Assembly (NCBI RefSeq): GCF_006715635.1
Contig: NZ_VFNP01000001.1
Span: 3,906,001 to 3,970,000, forward strand
Source: Streptomyces sp. SLBN-118
GTDB taxonomy: Bacteria; Actinomycetota; Actinomycetes; Streptomycetales; Streptomycetaceae
DNA: 64,000 bases
Direction of reading: 5' to 3'
Notes under the pieces: generated by a model
Told to the model about the DNA's origin: nothing
What the model saw: only the letters and a program-made list of their open reading frames with translations
Databases searched by the model: none
Program-made: the position numbers and the translations under genes
Shown: positions 53,542 through 60,826 of the stretch, piece by piece
How positions within the stretch are numbered: the first letter of the stretch is position 1
Layout: every line of letters starts with the position of its first letter

Positions 53542-53582
53542 TGAACGGCCTCTGACCAGGTAATCCGGTCAGGGGCCGTTCA
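53542..53582. terminator. Hairpin terminator of tRNA-Ser(TGA)
   Basis: TGAACGGCC-TCTGACC and GGTCAG-GGGCCGTTCA form a long, near-perfect stem 5 bases after the tRNA. This is a normal tRNA terminator. Confidence 0.85.
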
Positions 53583-54171
53583 CGTACGCCGCGAGGATAG
53601 CCGCGCGGTCGGTGGAGCGGCTTTGGGCTGGAGCTGCCATGGGGCGAGAGATCGGGGCACGTAAGCTTGCCGCGACTCGAGCAGTCGCGGCAGACGGTCA
53701 GCGGGTGGAAGTCCCGGTATGCCGTGTTGGGTCTGGCGGGGTTGGCGGATCGTTCGGGTCGGCCGGTCTCATGTCCGCATCAGGCGTCGTGAAGGTGGAG
53801 ACGGCGACGTCGGTCAAGCAGCCGGGTCACATCAGCGGCCTGATGCCGTCTACCGGGCCGAGGTCGAGGGCGCAGCCAGGACAGTTGACAGACGGTCAAC
53901 CTGCACCATGAGCCGCCCGTATCCCATGTCTGATCAGGGCGTGAGGGTCATTTGTGGGCCACGACCTCTCGTCGCCGGACCCACTCTCGGTGAGAGCTGG
54001 AGCGAGCCGACTGCTCGCCTCGCGGCAGGGCCGCACCGACGTAATCATCCAGCAGGCGGGGGCCGACTCCTGCGCCGTAGGGATAGCCCAACCGGCCTGG
54101 TGAGCCCCCGCGTGGGGGTGCCCGAAGGCGCCTGTCATGATGTCCCGGCCCAATGTCCTGGAGGGGAGTGC
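53583..54171. other. Non-coding or remnant stretch after tRNA-Ser(TGA)
   Basis: About 590 bases where I can support no gene. Frames on both strands are either short or of skewed composition. A 99-codon frame at 53612-53911 has no recognisable motif. I see no integrase, transposase or copy of the tRNA 3' end. The position beside a tRNA gene makes remnants of a past insertion likely. Confidence 0.5.
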
Positions 54172-54630
54172 ATGAGATCGGTCCGGTGGCTCGTGGCGGC
54201 ATCGGCCGTCCTGGTCCTGAGCGGTTGCGTGTCCGAACCGAACGAGGAGCCGGCGACGCCGCCTGCCCCGAGCGGTACTCCCACACCACGGAAGACACCG
54301 CCTGGTTCGCGCGCGGAGTCCGCCGCCGTGCTCGAGCAAGCTGTCCGGAGGTATGTCACCGCCGTCTACACCGCAGACAGTGACACGGCGTACACCCTCT
54401 CGTCGCAGCGCTGCCGCGACAGTGTGCCGCGGGCGCGCTTCGACTCATTGCTCGCTCTGGAGGCGGAGGACCTGGGGCCCCGGTCCGTGCTGTCGTTCAA
54501 GCTGGACGAGCTGTCAGGGGGCTCCGCGGTCGCGTCGTACCCGATCGGAGCCGGGGGGCGTGATCCGCAGCACGTGCCGTGGACCTGGGAGGACGAGGGC
54601 TGGCGCTTCGACGGGTGCCACACTGACTGA
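54172..54630 (+). CDS. Small lipoprotein, unknown function
   Basis: A 152-residue lipoprotein. Its signal MRSVRWLVAASAVLVLSGCV carries the lipobox Leu-Ser-Gly-Cys, followed by a Pro/Thr-rich linker and a small alpha/beta domain (AAVLEQAVRRYVTAVYTADS, VLSFKLDELSGGSAVASYPI, VPWTWEDEGWRFDGC) of the NTF2-like shape used in some actinobacterial lipoproteins. A good GGAGGGG ribosome binding site precedes the ATG. Two Cys residues in the mature part may form a disulphide. Function and family are open. Confidence 0.8.
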   Translation: MRSVRWLVAASAVLVLSGCVSEPNEEPATPPAPSGTPTPRKTPPGSRAESAAVLEQAVRRYVTAVYTADSDTAYTLSSQRCRDSVPRARFDSLLALEAEDLGPRSVLSFKLDELSGGSAVASYPIGAGGRDPQHVPWTWEDEGWRFDGCHTD

Positions 54631-54705
54631 GGCCGCTGATAACCGAGCGGCCCGCCAACGCAGCGCAGTGCGGGCCTCGTGGGGCCTGCGTCGGACCGCG
54701 CGGGC

Positions 54706-54843
54706 TCAGATTGCGAAGCCACAGTCCACCGCCAGCTCCGCGCCTGTGACGTATCGGGCGCTCTCGCCGGCCAGGTACGAAACGGCGTCCGCGACCTCAA
54801 CGCTGTGCCGTAGCGGCCGAGGTCTGCTCGGGAGCTGGGCCCA
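54706..54843 (-). pseudogene. C-terminal fragment of a short-chain dehydrogenase gene
   Basis: The reverse strand ending in a stop at 54706 reads VEVADAVSYLAGESARYVTG followed by AELAVDCGFAI, the unmistakable C-terminus of a classical SDR enzyme (helix before the last strand, then the VDGG-like end). The frame upstream of about 54843 loses similarity, and no catalytic or nucleotide-binding part is found nearby. Only about 45 codons survive. It is a decayed gene or the end of one removed by deletion, next to the tRNA-Ser site. Confidence 0.78.
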
Positions 54844-55058
54844 CACGGGGTCACCGTCAACCCGGCCCCCCCAGGCCCGACTGACACCGACATGAACCCG
54901 AGCGACGGCGTTCGGCCGACTTCCAGCGCGGCTTCACCGCCGCTGCACGGTGCAGCGAGCGCCACAGCGACTCCGGCGCTCATCTGGTGTGGACTGGCTC
55001 CCCATCCCTCGACGCGGTCTCCCGGCCGTGAAACGATGCCGGCCGGAGAGAGGGGGGC

Positions 55059-55775
55059 GTGATTCAGTCGGTGCTCGCGAACATCGCGATCGGGCTCGTG
55101 ACCAGCTTGCTCGGCGGTGGGTTCGTCTGGTTGAGGGAGCGGGCCAAGCGCGCTCGGGCTGTGAACAGGAGGGCGGCTTTTTTCGGCGTCCGGCCCGGGC
55201 AGACCTGCCTGATGGTGCTGGGCAACAAGCACAACTCGCCCGGCACCGCGCATCATCGGGATGTACGGGCAGTACTGGAACTGGCCCTGCTTGCCGCTGA
55301 GTTGGATTGCGGCGTCTCGTTGGAGTCCGGCAACTTCCGTGGCAGCAACGGTGATCGCACCGAGTTTTGTGTCGGCGGCCCCAGCGGGAACGCCAACCTC
55401 CGCACCGGCGGCCACCTTGCCACCCATATGCCCGGCGTCGTCATTCATCCCTACGACGCCACCCGTGCGGACTCGGTGGCCATAGAGGTCGGTGGGGAGA
55501 AGTTCCTGTACGACAAGGGCAATAAGGAGTACGCGCTCGTGGCGAAGTTCACGCCCGCGGAGTCCGTTTGCCCGGTATTCCTGGTGGCCGGGCAGACCTC
55601 GGTGGCCAACCTGGCCGCGATTCACTTCCTGCGGCGCGAGTACGCGCAGGTGGCCAGACAATTGTCGTCGGTCGAGCGCTTCTGCGTGATGATCAAGGTC
55701 TCCAACATCGGGACGTACGATTTCCACCGAGCAAACCTGGAACGGGAAGTTACCGCGGCCGCGTTCGGAGAGTGA
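55059..55775 (+). CDS. Membrane-anchored protein of unknown family
   Basis: A 238-residue protein I do not recognise. It has one N-terminal membrane anchor (SVLANIAIGLVTSLLGGGFV then WLRERAKRAR positive stop), and the rest looks like one soluble alpha/beta domain. Conserved-looking segments are MVLGNKHNSPGTAHHRDVRA, ESGNFRGSNGDRTEFCVGGP with SGNANLRTGGHLATHMPGVV, and CPVFLVAGQTSVANLAAIHF. Alternating strands and Gly-rich turns suggest a Rossmann-like nucleotide-binding or hydrolase fold. The orientation of the anchor predicts the domain to be in the cytoplasm. A GTG start at 55059 has GAGAGAGGGGGG in front. Monocistronic by position. Confidence 0.75.
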   Translation: MIQSVLANIAIGLVTSLLGGGFVWLRERAKRARAVNRRAAFFGVRPGQTCLMVLGNKHNSPGTAHHRDVRAVLELALLAAELDCGVSLESGNFRGSNGDRTEFCVGGPSGNANLRTGGHLATHMPGVVIHPYDATRADSVAIEVGGEKFLYDKGNKEYALVAKFTPAESVCPVFLVAGQTSVANLAAIHFLRREYAQVARQLSSVERFCVMIKVSNIGTYDFHRANLEREVTAAAFGE

Positions 55776-55982
55776 GCGCGCTCACCGATTCGCCTTCCGC
55801 CCGCTCCCGCCCCGAGATCTCGCGCAGCTGATCGGCGAGTCCGCTCCCAGAGCTGATCAGAACCGGAACAGCACGGCCGCACTGTAGTGGCGGGGTCGAT
55901 TGCGAAGATCGTCCACCTCGCCGACGCAGCGCGTGGGCATCCGCCTCTTGTTCTCCCCTCCGCGTCCAGGCGCCGTTGCAAC

Positions 55983-55998
55983 CTGTACCCAGGTACAG
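55983..55998. promoter_or_regulatory. MerR-type operator in the cassette promoter
   Basis: The perfect dyad CTGTACCCAGGTACAG lies between a -35-like TTGCAA (55977-55982) and a -10-like TTTACC about 17-19 bases on. A dyad in an over-long spacer is the hallmark of MerR-controlled promoters. It precedes the three-gene cassette that contains a MerR regulator and is probably its target. Confidence 0.8.
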
Positions 55999-56052
55999 CT
56001 TTACCGTCGGAGGTGTCCCACCACCGGGGACGTGATGACGGGAGTGAGCACG

Positions 56053-56388
56053 ATGAGTGAACTGGCGTGGGTGCCGCGGTCCTGCACGCTGCCCACGGAT
56101 GAGCGGCCCCTGCGGGTCGCCGAGTGGGATGTCCTCTTCTCCGAGCGGCTGACCGCCTTGGCCCGGCCCCAGCCTCTTCGTCTCCGCCTAGACCTGGCCG
56201 ACGGCCCGGGCGTCGAGGACCGGGTCCGTGATCTGGTGACCCGCGAGGGACGCTGCTGCTCGTTCTTCACCCTCACGATCACCCCTGGTCAGGACCGGGT
56301 CCGTCTGGAGATCTCGGTGGACGCGGCGCACGAGGCGGTTCTGGAGGCCATCGCCGCGCGCACCGGTATCGCTGGGGAGCCGCAGTGA
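56053..56388 (+). CDS. Small Cys-Cys protein in a MerR cassette, unknown function
   Basis: A 111-residue cytosolic protein whose central part has the pair in EGRCCSFFTLTITPGQDRV, a motif found in actinobacterial proteins next to MerR-type regulators. N-terminal LPRSC-like segment WVPRSCTLPTDERPLRVAEW adds a third Cys. The Cys arrangement suggests metal or thiol chemistry, but no catalytic family is visible. ATG at 56053 has GGGAGTGAG in front; an ATG at 56035 is an alternative. It is the first gene after the MerR-type operator and ends inside the start of the regulator gene (4-base overlap). Confidence 0.78.
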   Translation: MSELAWVPRSCTLPTDERPLRVAEWDVLFSERLTALARPQPLRLRLDLADGPGVEDRVRDLVTREGRCCSFFTLTITPGQDRVRLEISVDAAHEAVLEAIAARTGIAGEPQ

Positions 56389-56831
56389 GTGCGGACATGC
56401 GCAGCGGGCAGGTCGCCGAGGCGGCCGGGGTGAACGTCCAGACGCTGCGCTACTACGAGCGGCGAGGCCTGCTGGCCGCGCCGGAGCGCAGCAACGGTGG
56501 TCACCGCCTGTACGGGGAGGAGGCGGTGACCGCCCTGCGGGTCATCAAAGCCGCCCAGCGTCTGGGCTTCACGCTGGATGAGGTCGCCGAGTTGCTGGAG
56601 GCAGGCCGCCACCGCCACGGACGCCCCGTCGCCGGGTTGCAGGGGCGCGCGGCGGCCAAGCTCACCGAGGTCGACGCGAAGATTGCCGACCTGACCACCA
56701 TCCGCACCGCGCTTGCCGCGGCCGTCGAGGCGGGCTGCGACGACCTGACCGTCTGTGCCTCCAGCGCCTGCTGTCCCATCCCCTTCACCGACCTCGCCGA
56801 GGAGAACCGCCATGCCGGACCCTGCTGCTGA
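56385..56831 (+). CDS. MerR-family metal-responsive regulator
   Basis: A 148-residue regulator close to MerR/CadR/CueR in shape. The DNA-binding part is SGQVAEAAGVNVQTLRYYER with RGLLAAPERSNGGHRLYGEE, followed by the dimerisation helix (DAKIADLTTIRTALAAAVEA) and a metal-sensing C-terminal region with Cys in GCDDLTVCASSACCPIPFTD, similar to mercuric MerR where three Cys bind Hg(II). The second Cys of the pair fits. The GTG start overlaps the previous gene, and the stop lies after the start of the next. It likely activates the promoter at 55983 upon metal binding. Confidence 0.88.
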   Translation: MSADMRSGQVAEAAGVNVQTLRYYERRGLLAAPERSNGGHRLYGEEAVTALRVIKAAQRLGFTLDEVAELLEAGRHRHGRPVAGLQGRAAAKLTEVDAKIADLTTIRTALAAAVEAGCDDLTVCASSACCPIPFTDLAEENRHAGPCC

Positions 56832-57087
56832 CCCGCGCGCCCACAAGGCCTCGAAGGCGCTCGCGGGCCTGGCCGCTCTGGCCTGCGTGCTGCCCGTCCT
56901 GATCACGGCGGGTGTCCTCGGCGCTGGTGCCGGGGCGGTGGTGGGCCTACTGCCCGCCCTCGCCGTCGCCCTGGCCGTGGTCGCCGCCGGAACGTGGTGG
57001 CTCGGTCAGCGCCGTCGCTCCTGCTCCTGCCCTTCGAAGACCGCAGAAGGGGCGGATGGGGCTGCGGAGCGTCCGGGGATCCGCTGA
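56812..57087 (+). CDS. Small membrane protein with Cys-rich tail in the MerR cassette
   Basis: A 91-residue protein with two membrane segments (ALAGLAALACVLPVLITAGVL and AVVGLLPALAVALAVVAAGTW) with a Cys in the first, and a basic tail RRRSCSCPSKTAEGADG. The pattern Cys in helix 1 plus C-S-C near the end recalls small mercury or metal transporters (MerT/MerC-like), but not closely. It overlaps the regulator gene by 20 bases. No reductase or lyase gene follows, so transport or sequestration is the inferred role. Confidence 0.75.
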   Translation: MPDPAADPRAHKASKALAGLAALACVLPVLITAGVLGAGAGAVVGLLPALAVALAVVAAGTWWLGQRRRSCSCPSKTAEGADGAAERPGIR

Positions 57088-57185
57088 AGATCACCGGCGT
57101 GTGAGCCGCCCATCGGGTCAGTGACCTTGGCGGACGGCCGATCCGTTCACTGGGCTCGTTCACCCGCCCCTTTGACGGAACCCGT

Positions 57186-58061
57186 TCAGCGGCGGCGGCC
57201 CGATGTGAGCCGTTCCGCCGAGGCGATCGTCGCCCGGGCCTCCCGTTCGGTCAGGCCCGTGTGGACCGCCGCTTCGGTGAGGGCGTCAGCGAGCTCGTCG
57301 CCGAAGCCGTTCTCGTAGGCACGGCAGGCAGCCCAGAACAGCCGGGTGTTGCGCTGGCCCTCGTGCGCGGCGAGAACGAACTGGACCAGGCCGTGTCCCT
57401 GAGCCGGGCGGGCCGGGCCGGCCTGTGTGGGGTGGCGGAGGCGTGCGGGGGGTGTCACGAGGCGCAGGAGTGCGCGGGGGCAGGGCGCGGGGGACAGTTC
57501 GGCCGTGCCGGGGGCGAGGCGGTAGGCGCCGTGGGCGCTGACAGAGCCGGGACCGACGAGATAGCCACCGGCGCCGCGTACGTCGATGCCGGGTGCGAGC
57601 CGGCTCGCGGAGTTCGGGACGACGACGTCGGGTGGGCCGGTCAGCCAGAGGTGGCGGCCGCCGCTCGGGGTCAGGACGGTGACCGTCTCCGGGATGGTGA
57701 AGAGATGGCGCAGGGCCAGGTCCTGGAGCGCGGCGACGGAGTCGGTCGAGGACTTGGTGTCGAGGTCGATGCCGATCAGATGGTGCGGTGGCCGACCGCA
57801 GGCGATGCCGTATCCGGTGGCCCAGGGGGCGGCGGCGAAGAGAGCGCGGACGCCTGCAGGGTCGGTGGTGGCGTCGTGGACGCCATGGCCGGGGAGGCCG
57901 CATTCGCCGCGGCACAGGACCGGCTCGGCCTCGCCCCGGTGGGGAGAGCGCAGGGCAGGGAGCTTGCTGGGGGACAGCGGGATGACGGGGAGTCCGCGCT
58001 CCGCGGCGGAGAGAGCGTGGGCGAGGGCCAGGGTTGCGTTCTGCCGGTCGCGGGTGGCCAT
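57186..58061 (-). CDS. Bifunctional DNA primase/polymerase (prim-pol) protein
   Basis: A 291-residue AEP-superfamily protein with the clear prim-pol signature. ALAHALSAAERGLPVIPLSP opens the domain, a Cys/His loop (LCRGECGLPGHGVHDATTDP) follows, IACGRPPHHLIGIDLDTKSS carries the catalytic Asp pair in IDLDTKS, and TPSGGRHLWLTGP holds the His. The C-terminus ends with DALTEAAVHTGLTEREARAT and a helical tail like those in phage and plasmid helicase-loader regions. Such genes are common in mobile elements of Streptomyces, which fits the accessory character here. It is convergent with the MerR cassette. Confidence 0.88.
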   Translation of the reverse strand: MATRDRQNATLALAHALSAAERGLPVIPLSPSKLPALRSPHRGEAEPVLCRGECGLPGHGVHDATTDPAGVRALFAAAPWATGYGIACGRPPHHLIGIDLDTKSSTDSVAALQDLALRHLFTIPETVTVLTPSGGRHLWLTGPPDVVVPNSASRLAPGIDVRGAGGYLVGPGSVSAHGAYRLAPGTAELSPAPCPRALLRLVTPPARLRHPTQAGPARPAQGHGLVQFVLAAHEGQRNTRLFWAACRAYENGFGDELADALTEAAVHTGLTEREARATIASAERLTSGRRR

Positions 58062-58371
58062 GCCTCTATGTTCGTACAGGTGTTCGAAGAAGGGAAGAGG
58101 GGGAGTTTGGCGGAAAACATGCCGTAACGCTTCCTCTCTTGCCCTGCCGCGGTTACGTGATGCGCGCGATCCTGAGCTGGGCTTTTCTGGCGGCGAAGGG
58201 GGTTTATCGACTTGTCTTCACGCTTGAGGGGGAATGGGGCCTCTGGGGTGGTTCGCCGGGGATTCGATGGGCAACTCTGATCTTGCGACGCCGCGACCGC
58301 GATCCGGGAGGTCGGCCAACCACCCCGGAACAAGCCGTAGTTCCGCAGTTCCAGTTCAGGGAGGACACGAC
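58062..58371. other. Non-coding gap between prim-pol and small ORF
   Basis: About 310 bases. No frame with a ribosome binding site of supportable length is present. It contains the divergent promoter of the prim-pol gene and the leader of the 40-codon ORF; no other feature recognised. Confidence 0.5.
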
Positions 58372-58494
58372 ATGGCATGCATCCGTACTGCCCGCACTCT
58401 CGCCGTAGGTGCCAGGAACAACACCACAGCGAGCGGCTCCGGCCTCACGGTGACTGACCAGTCCCATGCGGCGGTGAACTTCGCGGGTCTGTAA
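58372..58494 (+). CDS. 40-residue ORF with good ribosome binding site
   Basis: A 40-codon frame (begins MACIRTARTLAVGARNNTTA, ends DQSHAAVNFAGL). GGGAGGA stands 7 bases before the ATG and a strong hairpin follows 70 bases after the stop, so a short transcript is plausible. It has no hydrophobic stretch in spite of a signal-like beginning (Met-Ala-Cys-Ile-Arg-Thr-Ala-Arg), and the C-terminal part looks like the end of a small secreted protein, so an internal deletion may have removed the signal core. Identity unknown. Confidence 0.5.
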   Translation: MACIRTARTLAVGARNNTTASGSGLTVTDQSHAAVNFAGL

Positions 58495-58563
58495 TCGTGA
58501 CCGGCCCGAGGGGGGTCCGGCCCGAGGGGGGCATCCGAGGGGGATATGACCGAAGGGTGGATC

Positions 58564-58605
58564 ACGGCCTGCGCGACGGTACTTCAGTGCCGACGCGCAG
58601 GCCGT
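58564..58605. terminator. Terminator after the 40-codon ORF
   Basis: ACGGCCTGCGCG and CGCGCAGGCCGT form a perfect 12-pair stem with an inner ACGG/CCGA-like extension. It separates the small ORF from the acyl-CoA dehydrogenase operon. Confidence 0.8.
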
Positions 58606-58670
58606 CGTGCGTATCGGGCGCGACCCGGTGGCAGGCGGAGCGGCGGCTGACCTTGACAGGGTGCATGGAT

Positions 58671-58685
58671 CTGACGGACAGTCAG
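58671..58685. promoter_or_regulatory. Candidate TetR-type operator and promoter of the acyl-CoA operon
   Basis: CTGAC-GGACA-GTCAG is a 15-base dyad about 12 bases after TTGACA (58653-58658), a perfect -35 box. The dyad sits where the -10 should be, so a bound TetR-type repressor would block the promoter. No regulator gene is adjacent. Confidence 0.65.
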
Positions 58686-58727
58686 AAACCCTGATCCCCT
58701 GATCCGTATGCCCGGGAGGCGGCCGCC

Positions 58728-59918
58728 GTGCACCTCGCCCCGACGGAGCGGCAGCAGCAGCTGCGCGCCGAACTTCGCTCGTACTTCCGAACACTGATGC
58801 CGGACGGACCACCGCCGGCCGGCGACGAACCGGGCCGTCGGCGCCTGCTGCGACGCATCGGTGCGGACGGGATGCTCGGTCTCGGCTGGCCCGTGGAGTA
58901 CGGAGGCCAGGGGCGCGGCGCCGACGAGCAGTTCGTCTTCTTCGACGAGGCGTACCGTGCCGGTGCGCCCGTCTCCATGGTGACCCTGAACACCGTCGGT
59001 CCGACCCTGATGAAGTACGGCACCGAGCAGCAGAAGTCCTCCTTCCTGCCGCGCATCGTGAATGGCGAGTTGGTCTTCGCGATCGGCTACAGCGAGCCCG
59101 AGGCGGGGACGGACCTCGCCTCGCTGCGTACGCGTGCCGTCCGGGACGGCGAATCCTGGGTCGTCGACGGACAGAAGATCTTCACCAGCAATGCCCAGAA
59201 CGCCGACTGGATCTGGCTCGCGTGCCGTACGGACCCGCAGGCGCCCAAACACAAGGGCATCTCGATCATCCTGATTCCGACGGACGCGCCGGGCTTCTCG
59301 TGGACGCCGATCGAGACGGTGGGCGGCCTGGCCACGACGTCGACGTACTACGACGGGATACGGGTGCCCACCGCGAACCTCGTCGGCGAGGAGAACGGCG
59401 GCTGGGGACTGATCACCAACCAGCTCAACCACGAGCGGGTGGCGCTGGCGGCGATCGGAATGCAGGCCGAGGACTTCTACGCGGCGGTGCTGGAGCGGGC
59501 CCGTACACCCGATCCGGTGACGGGTGAGCGCCGGATTGACCTGCCGTGGGTCCAGTTCAGAGCGGCCGAAGTACATGCCCGGCTCTCCGCAACGCGCCTG
59601 CTCAACTGGCGTTTGGTGGGGGATGTGGGGGCAGGCCGGCCGACCCCCGGCGATGCGAGCGGCGTGAAGTTCGCGGGAACGGAAGCCGCGGTCGAAACGT
59701 ATCGAATGTGCCAGGAAATCACGGGGGAGGCGGGGTTGATCCGGGCCGGTTCGCCCGGCTCGCTCGACATCTGCGCCGGGGAGCGTCCGCTGGGTGACGG
59801 GGAGCTGGAGCGGATGAACAGGGCGGCGCAGATCAACACCTTCGGGGGCGGGGTGAGCGAGGTGCAGCGGGAGATCGTCGCGACGATGCGACTCGGCATG
59901 AAGAGGGGGAAGCGGTGA
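58728..59918 (+). CDS. Acyl-CoA dehydrogenase, FadE29/ChsE2-like
   Basis: A 396-residue flavin acyl-CoA dehydrogenase. Segments are GWPVEYGGQGRGADEQFVF, the FAD/acyl site GYSEPEAGTDLASLRTRAV, WVVDGQKIFTSNAQNADWIW, and C-terminal RMNRAAQINTFGGGVSEVQR. By gene order it matches ChsE2 (FadE29), which with ChsE1 forms an alpha2-beta2 dehydrogenase for the 3-carbon steroid side chain. No strong distinction from other medium-chain enzymes can be made from the sequence alone. GTG start; stop overlaps the MaoC/DUF35 gene (GTGA). First gene of the five-gene operon. Confidence 0.9.
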   Translation: MHLAPTERQQQLRAELRSYFRTLMPDGPPPAGDEPGRRRLLRRIGADGMLGLGWPVEYGGQGRGADEQFVFFDEAYRAGAPVSMVTLNTVGPTLMKYGTEQQKSSFLPRIVNGELVFAIGYSEPEAGTDLASLRTRAVRDGESWVVDGQKIFTSNAQNADWIWLACRTDPQAPKHKGISIILIPTDAPGFSWTPIETVGGLATTSTYYDGIRVPTANLVGEENGGWGLITNQLNHERVALAAIGMQAEDFYAAVLERARTPDPVTGERRIDLPWVQFRAAEVHARLSATRLLNWRLVGDVGAGRPTPGDASGVKFAGTEAAVETYRMCQEITGEAGLIRAGSPGSLDICAGERPLGDGELERMNRAAQINTFGGGVSEVQREIVATMRLGMKRGKR

Positions 59919-60826
59919 CGGACCTGTACGAGCGGTTGAAGGCGTACGAGGGGCGGGCGGCCGCCACCTCGGGCGTGGGCAAGGACCTCGTCAACGAGCC
60001 GATGATCAGGCACTGGTGCGAGGCGATGGGGGACACCAACCCCGCCTACACCGGGCCTGACGCCACAGCGCCGCCGACGATGCTCCAGGCGTGGACGATG
60101 GGCGGTCTCTCGGGGCACACGGACCGGTCGGCAGCGCAGGACGAGCTGTTCGCCCTGCTCGACGACGCGGGCTACACCTCGGTCGTCGCGACCGACTGCG
60201 AGCAGGAGTATCTGCGGCCGCTGAGGCCCGGGGACCGGATCACCTTCGACGCGGTGATCGAGTCGGTGTCGGAGCTCAAGACGACGAAGCTGGGCGCCGG
60301 CCACTTCGTCACGACACGGATGGACGTGAAGGCCGACGGCGAGCCGGCCGGGACGCATCGCTTCCGGATCCTCAAGTACGCACCGGCCCGGCGGAAGCCG
60401 AAGGCTGCGGACAGGCGGCCACGGCCGGTGATCAACCGGGACAACGCCGGATTCTGGGAGGGGGTCGCCGCACACAAACTGCTCATCCAGCGGTGCGGGG
60501 GGTGCGGAACGATGCGCCTGCCCTGGCTGCCGGGATGCGGGGCGTGCGGCTCGGCGGCATGGGACACGATCGAGGCGGGCGGCGCGGGGACGGTCTACTC
60601 GTACGTGGTGATGCACCACCCGCCCTTCCCGGCCTTCGACCCGCCCTACGCGGTGGGGCTGATCGAGCTGGCGGAGGGCGTCCGCATGGTCAGCAATGTG
60701 GTCGGCGTGCCGTACGACAAGGTGCGGATCGGGATGCCCGTACGGCTCGAATTCCTGCGGGTGGACGAAGAGTTGGAGCTGCCGGTCTTCAACGCTGCCG
60801 ACGGCGCCGAGAGGGGTGAGGGCTGA
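59915..60826 (+). CDS. MaoC-DUF35 fusion, ChsH2-like enoyl-CoA hydratase subunit
   Basis: A 303-residue two-domain protein. Residues 1-160 are a MaoC/hot-dog domain (VNEPMIRHWCEAMGDTNPAY, EQEYLRPLRPGDRITFDAVI) without the catalytic His dyad, and residues 170-300 are a DUF35 OB-fold with zinc ribbon (QRCGGCGTMRLPWLPGCGAC) and YSYVVMHHPPFPAFDPPYAV. In mycobacteria ChsH2 pairs with ChsH1 as the steroid side-chain enoyl-CoA hydratase and its DUF35 binds the aldolase Ltp2. Start GTG overlaps the previous stop, and its stop is followed without gap by the next start. Confidence 0.9.
   Translation: MTDLYERLKAYEGRAAATSGVGKDLVNEPMIRHWCEAMGDTNPAYTGPDATAPPTMLQAWTMGGLSGHTDRSAAQDELFALLDDAGYTSVVATDCEQEYLRPLRPGDRITFDAVIESVSELKTTKLGAGHFVTTRMDVKADGEPAGTHRFRILKYAPARRKPKAADRRPRPVINRDNAGFWEGVAAHKLLIQRCGGCGTMRLPWLPGCGACGSAAWDTIEAGGAGTVYSYVVMHHPPFPAFDPPYAVGLIELAEGVRMVSNVVGVPYDKVRIGMPVRLEFLRVDEELELPVFNAADGAERGEG

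Noticed and set aside
53451..53600. Integrative element attachment site at tRNA-Ser(TGA)
   Set aside because: No second copy of the tRNA 3' end and no integrase gene are in the window, so only a suspicion remains.
53612..53911. A 99-codon frame after tRNA-Ser(TGA)
   Set aside because: No ribosome binding site of note, no motif and skewed composition.
53680..54130. Possible group II intron or other ribozyme in the gap after tRNA-Ser
   Set aside because: A GGTGGAAGTCCC-like string caught my eye, but I found no domain V, no typical intron ends and no reverse transcriptase.
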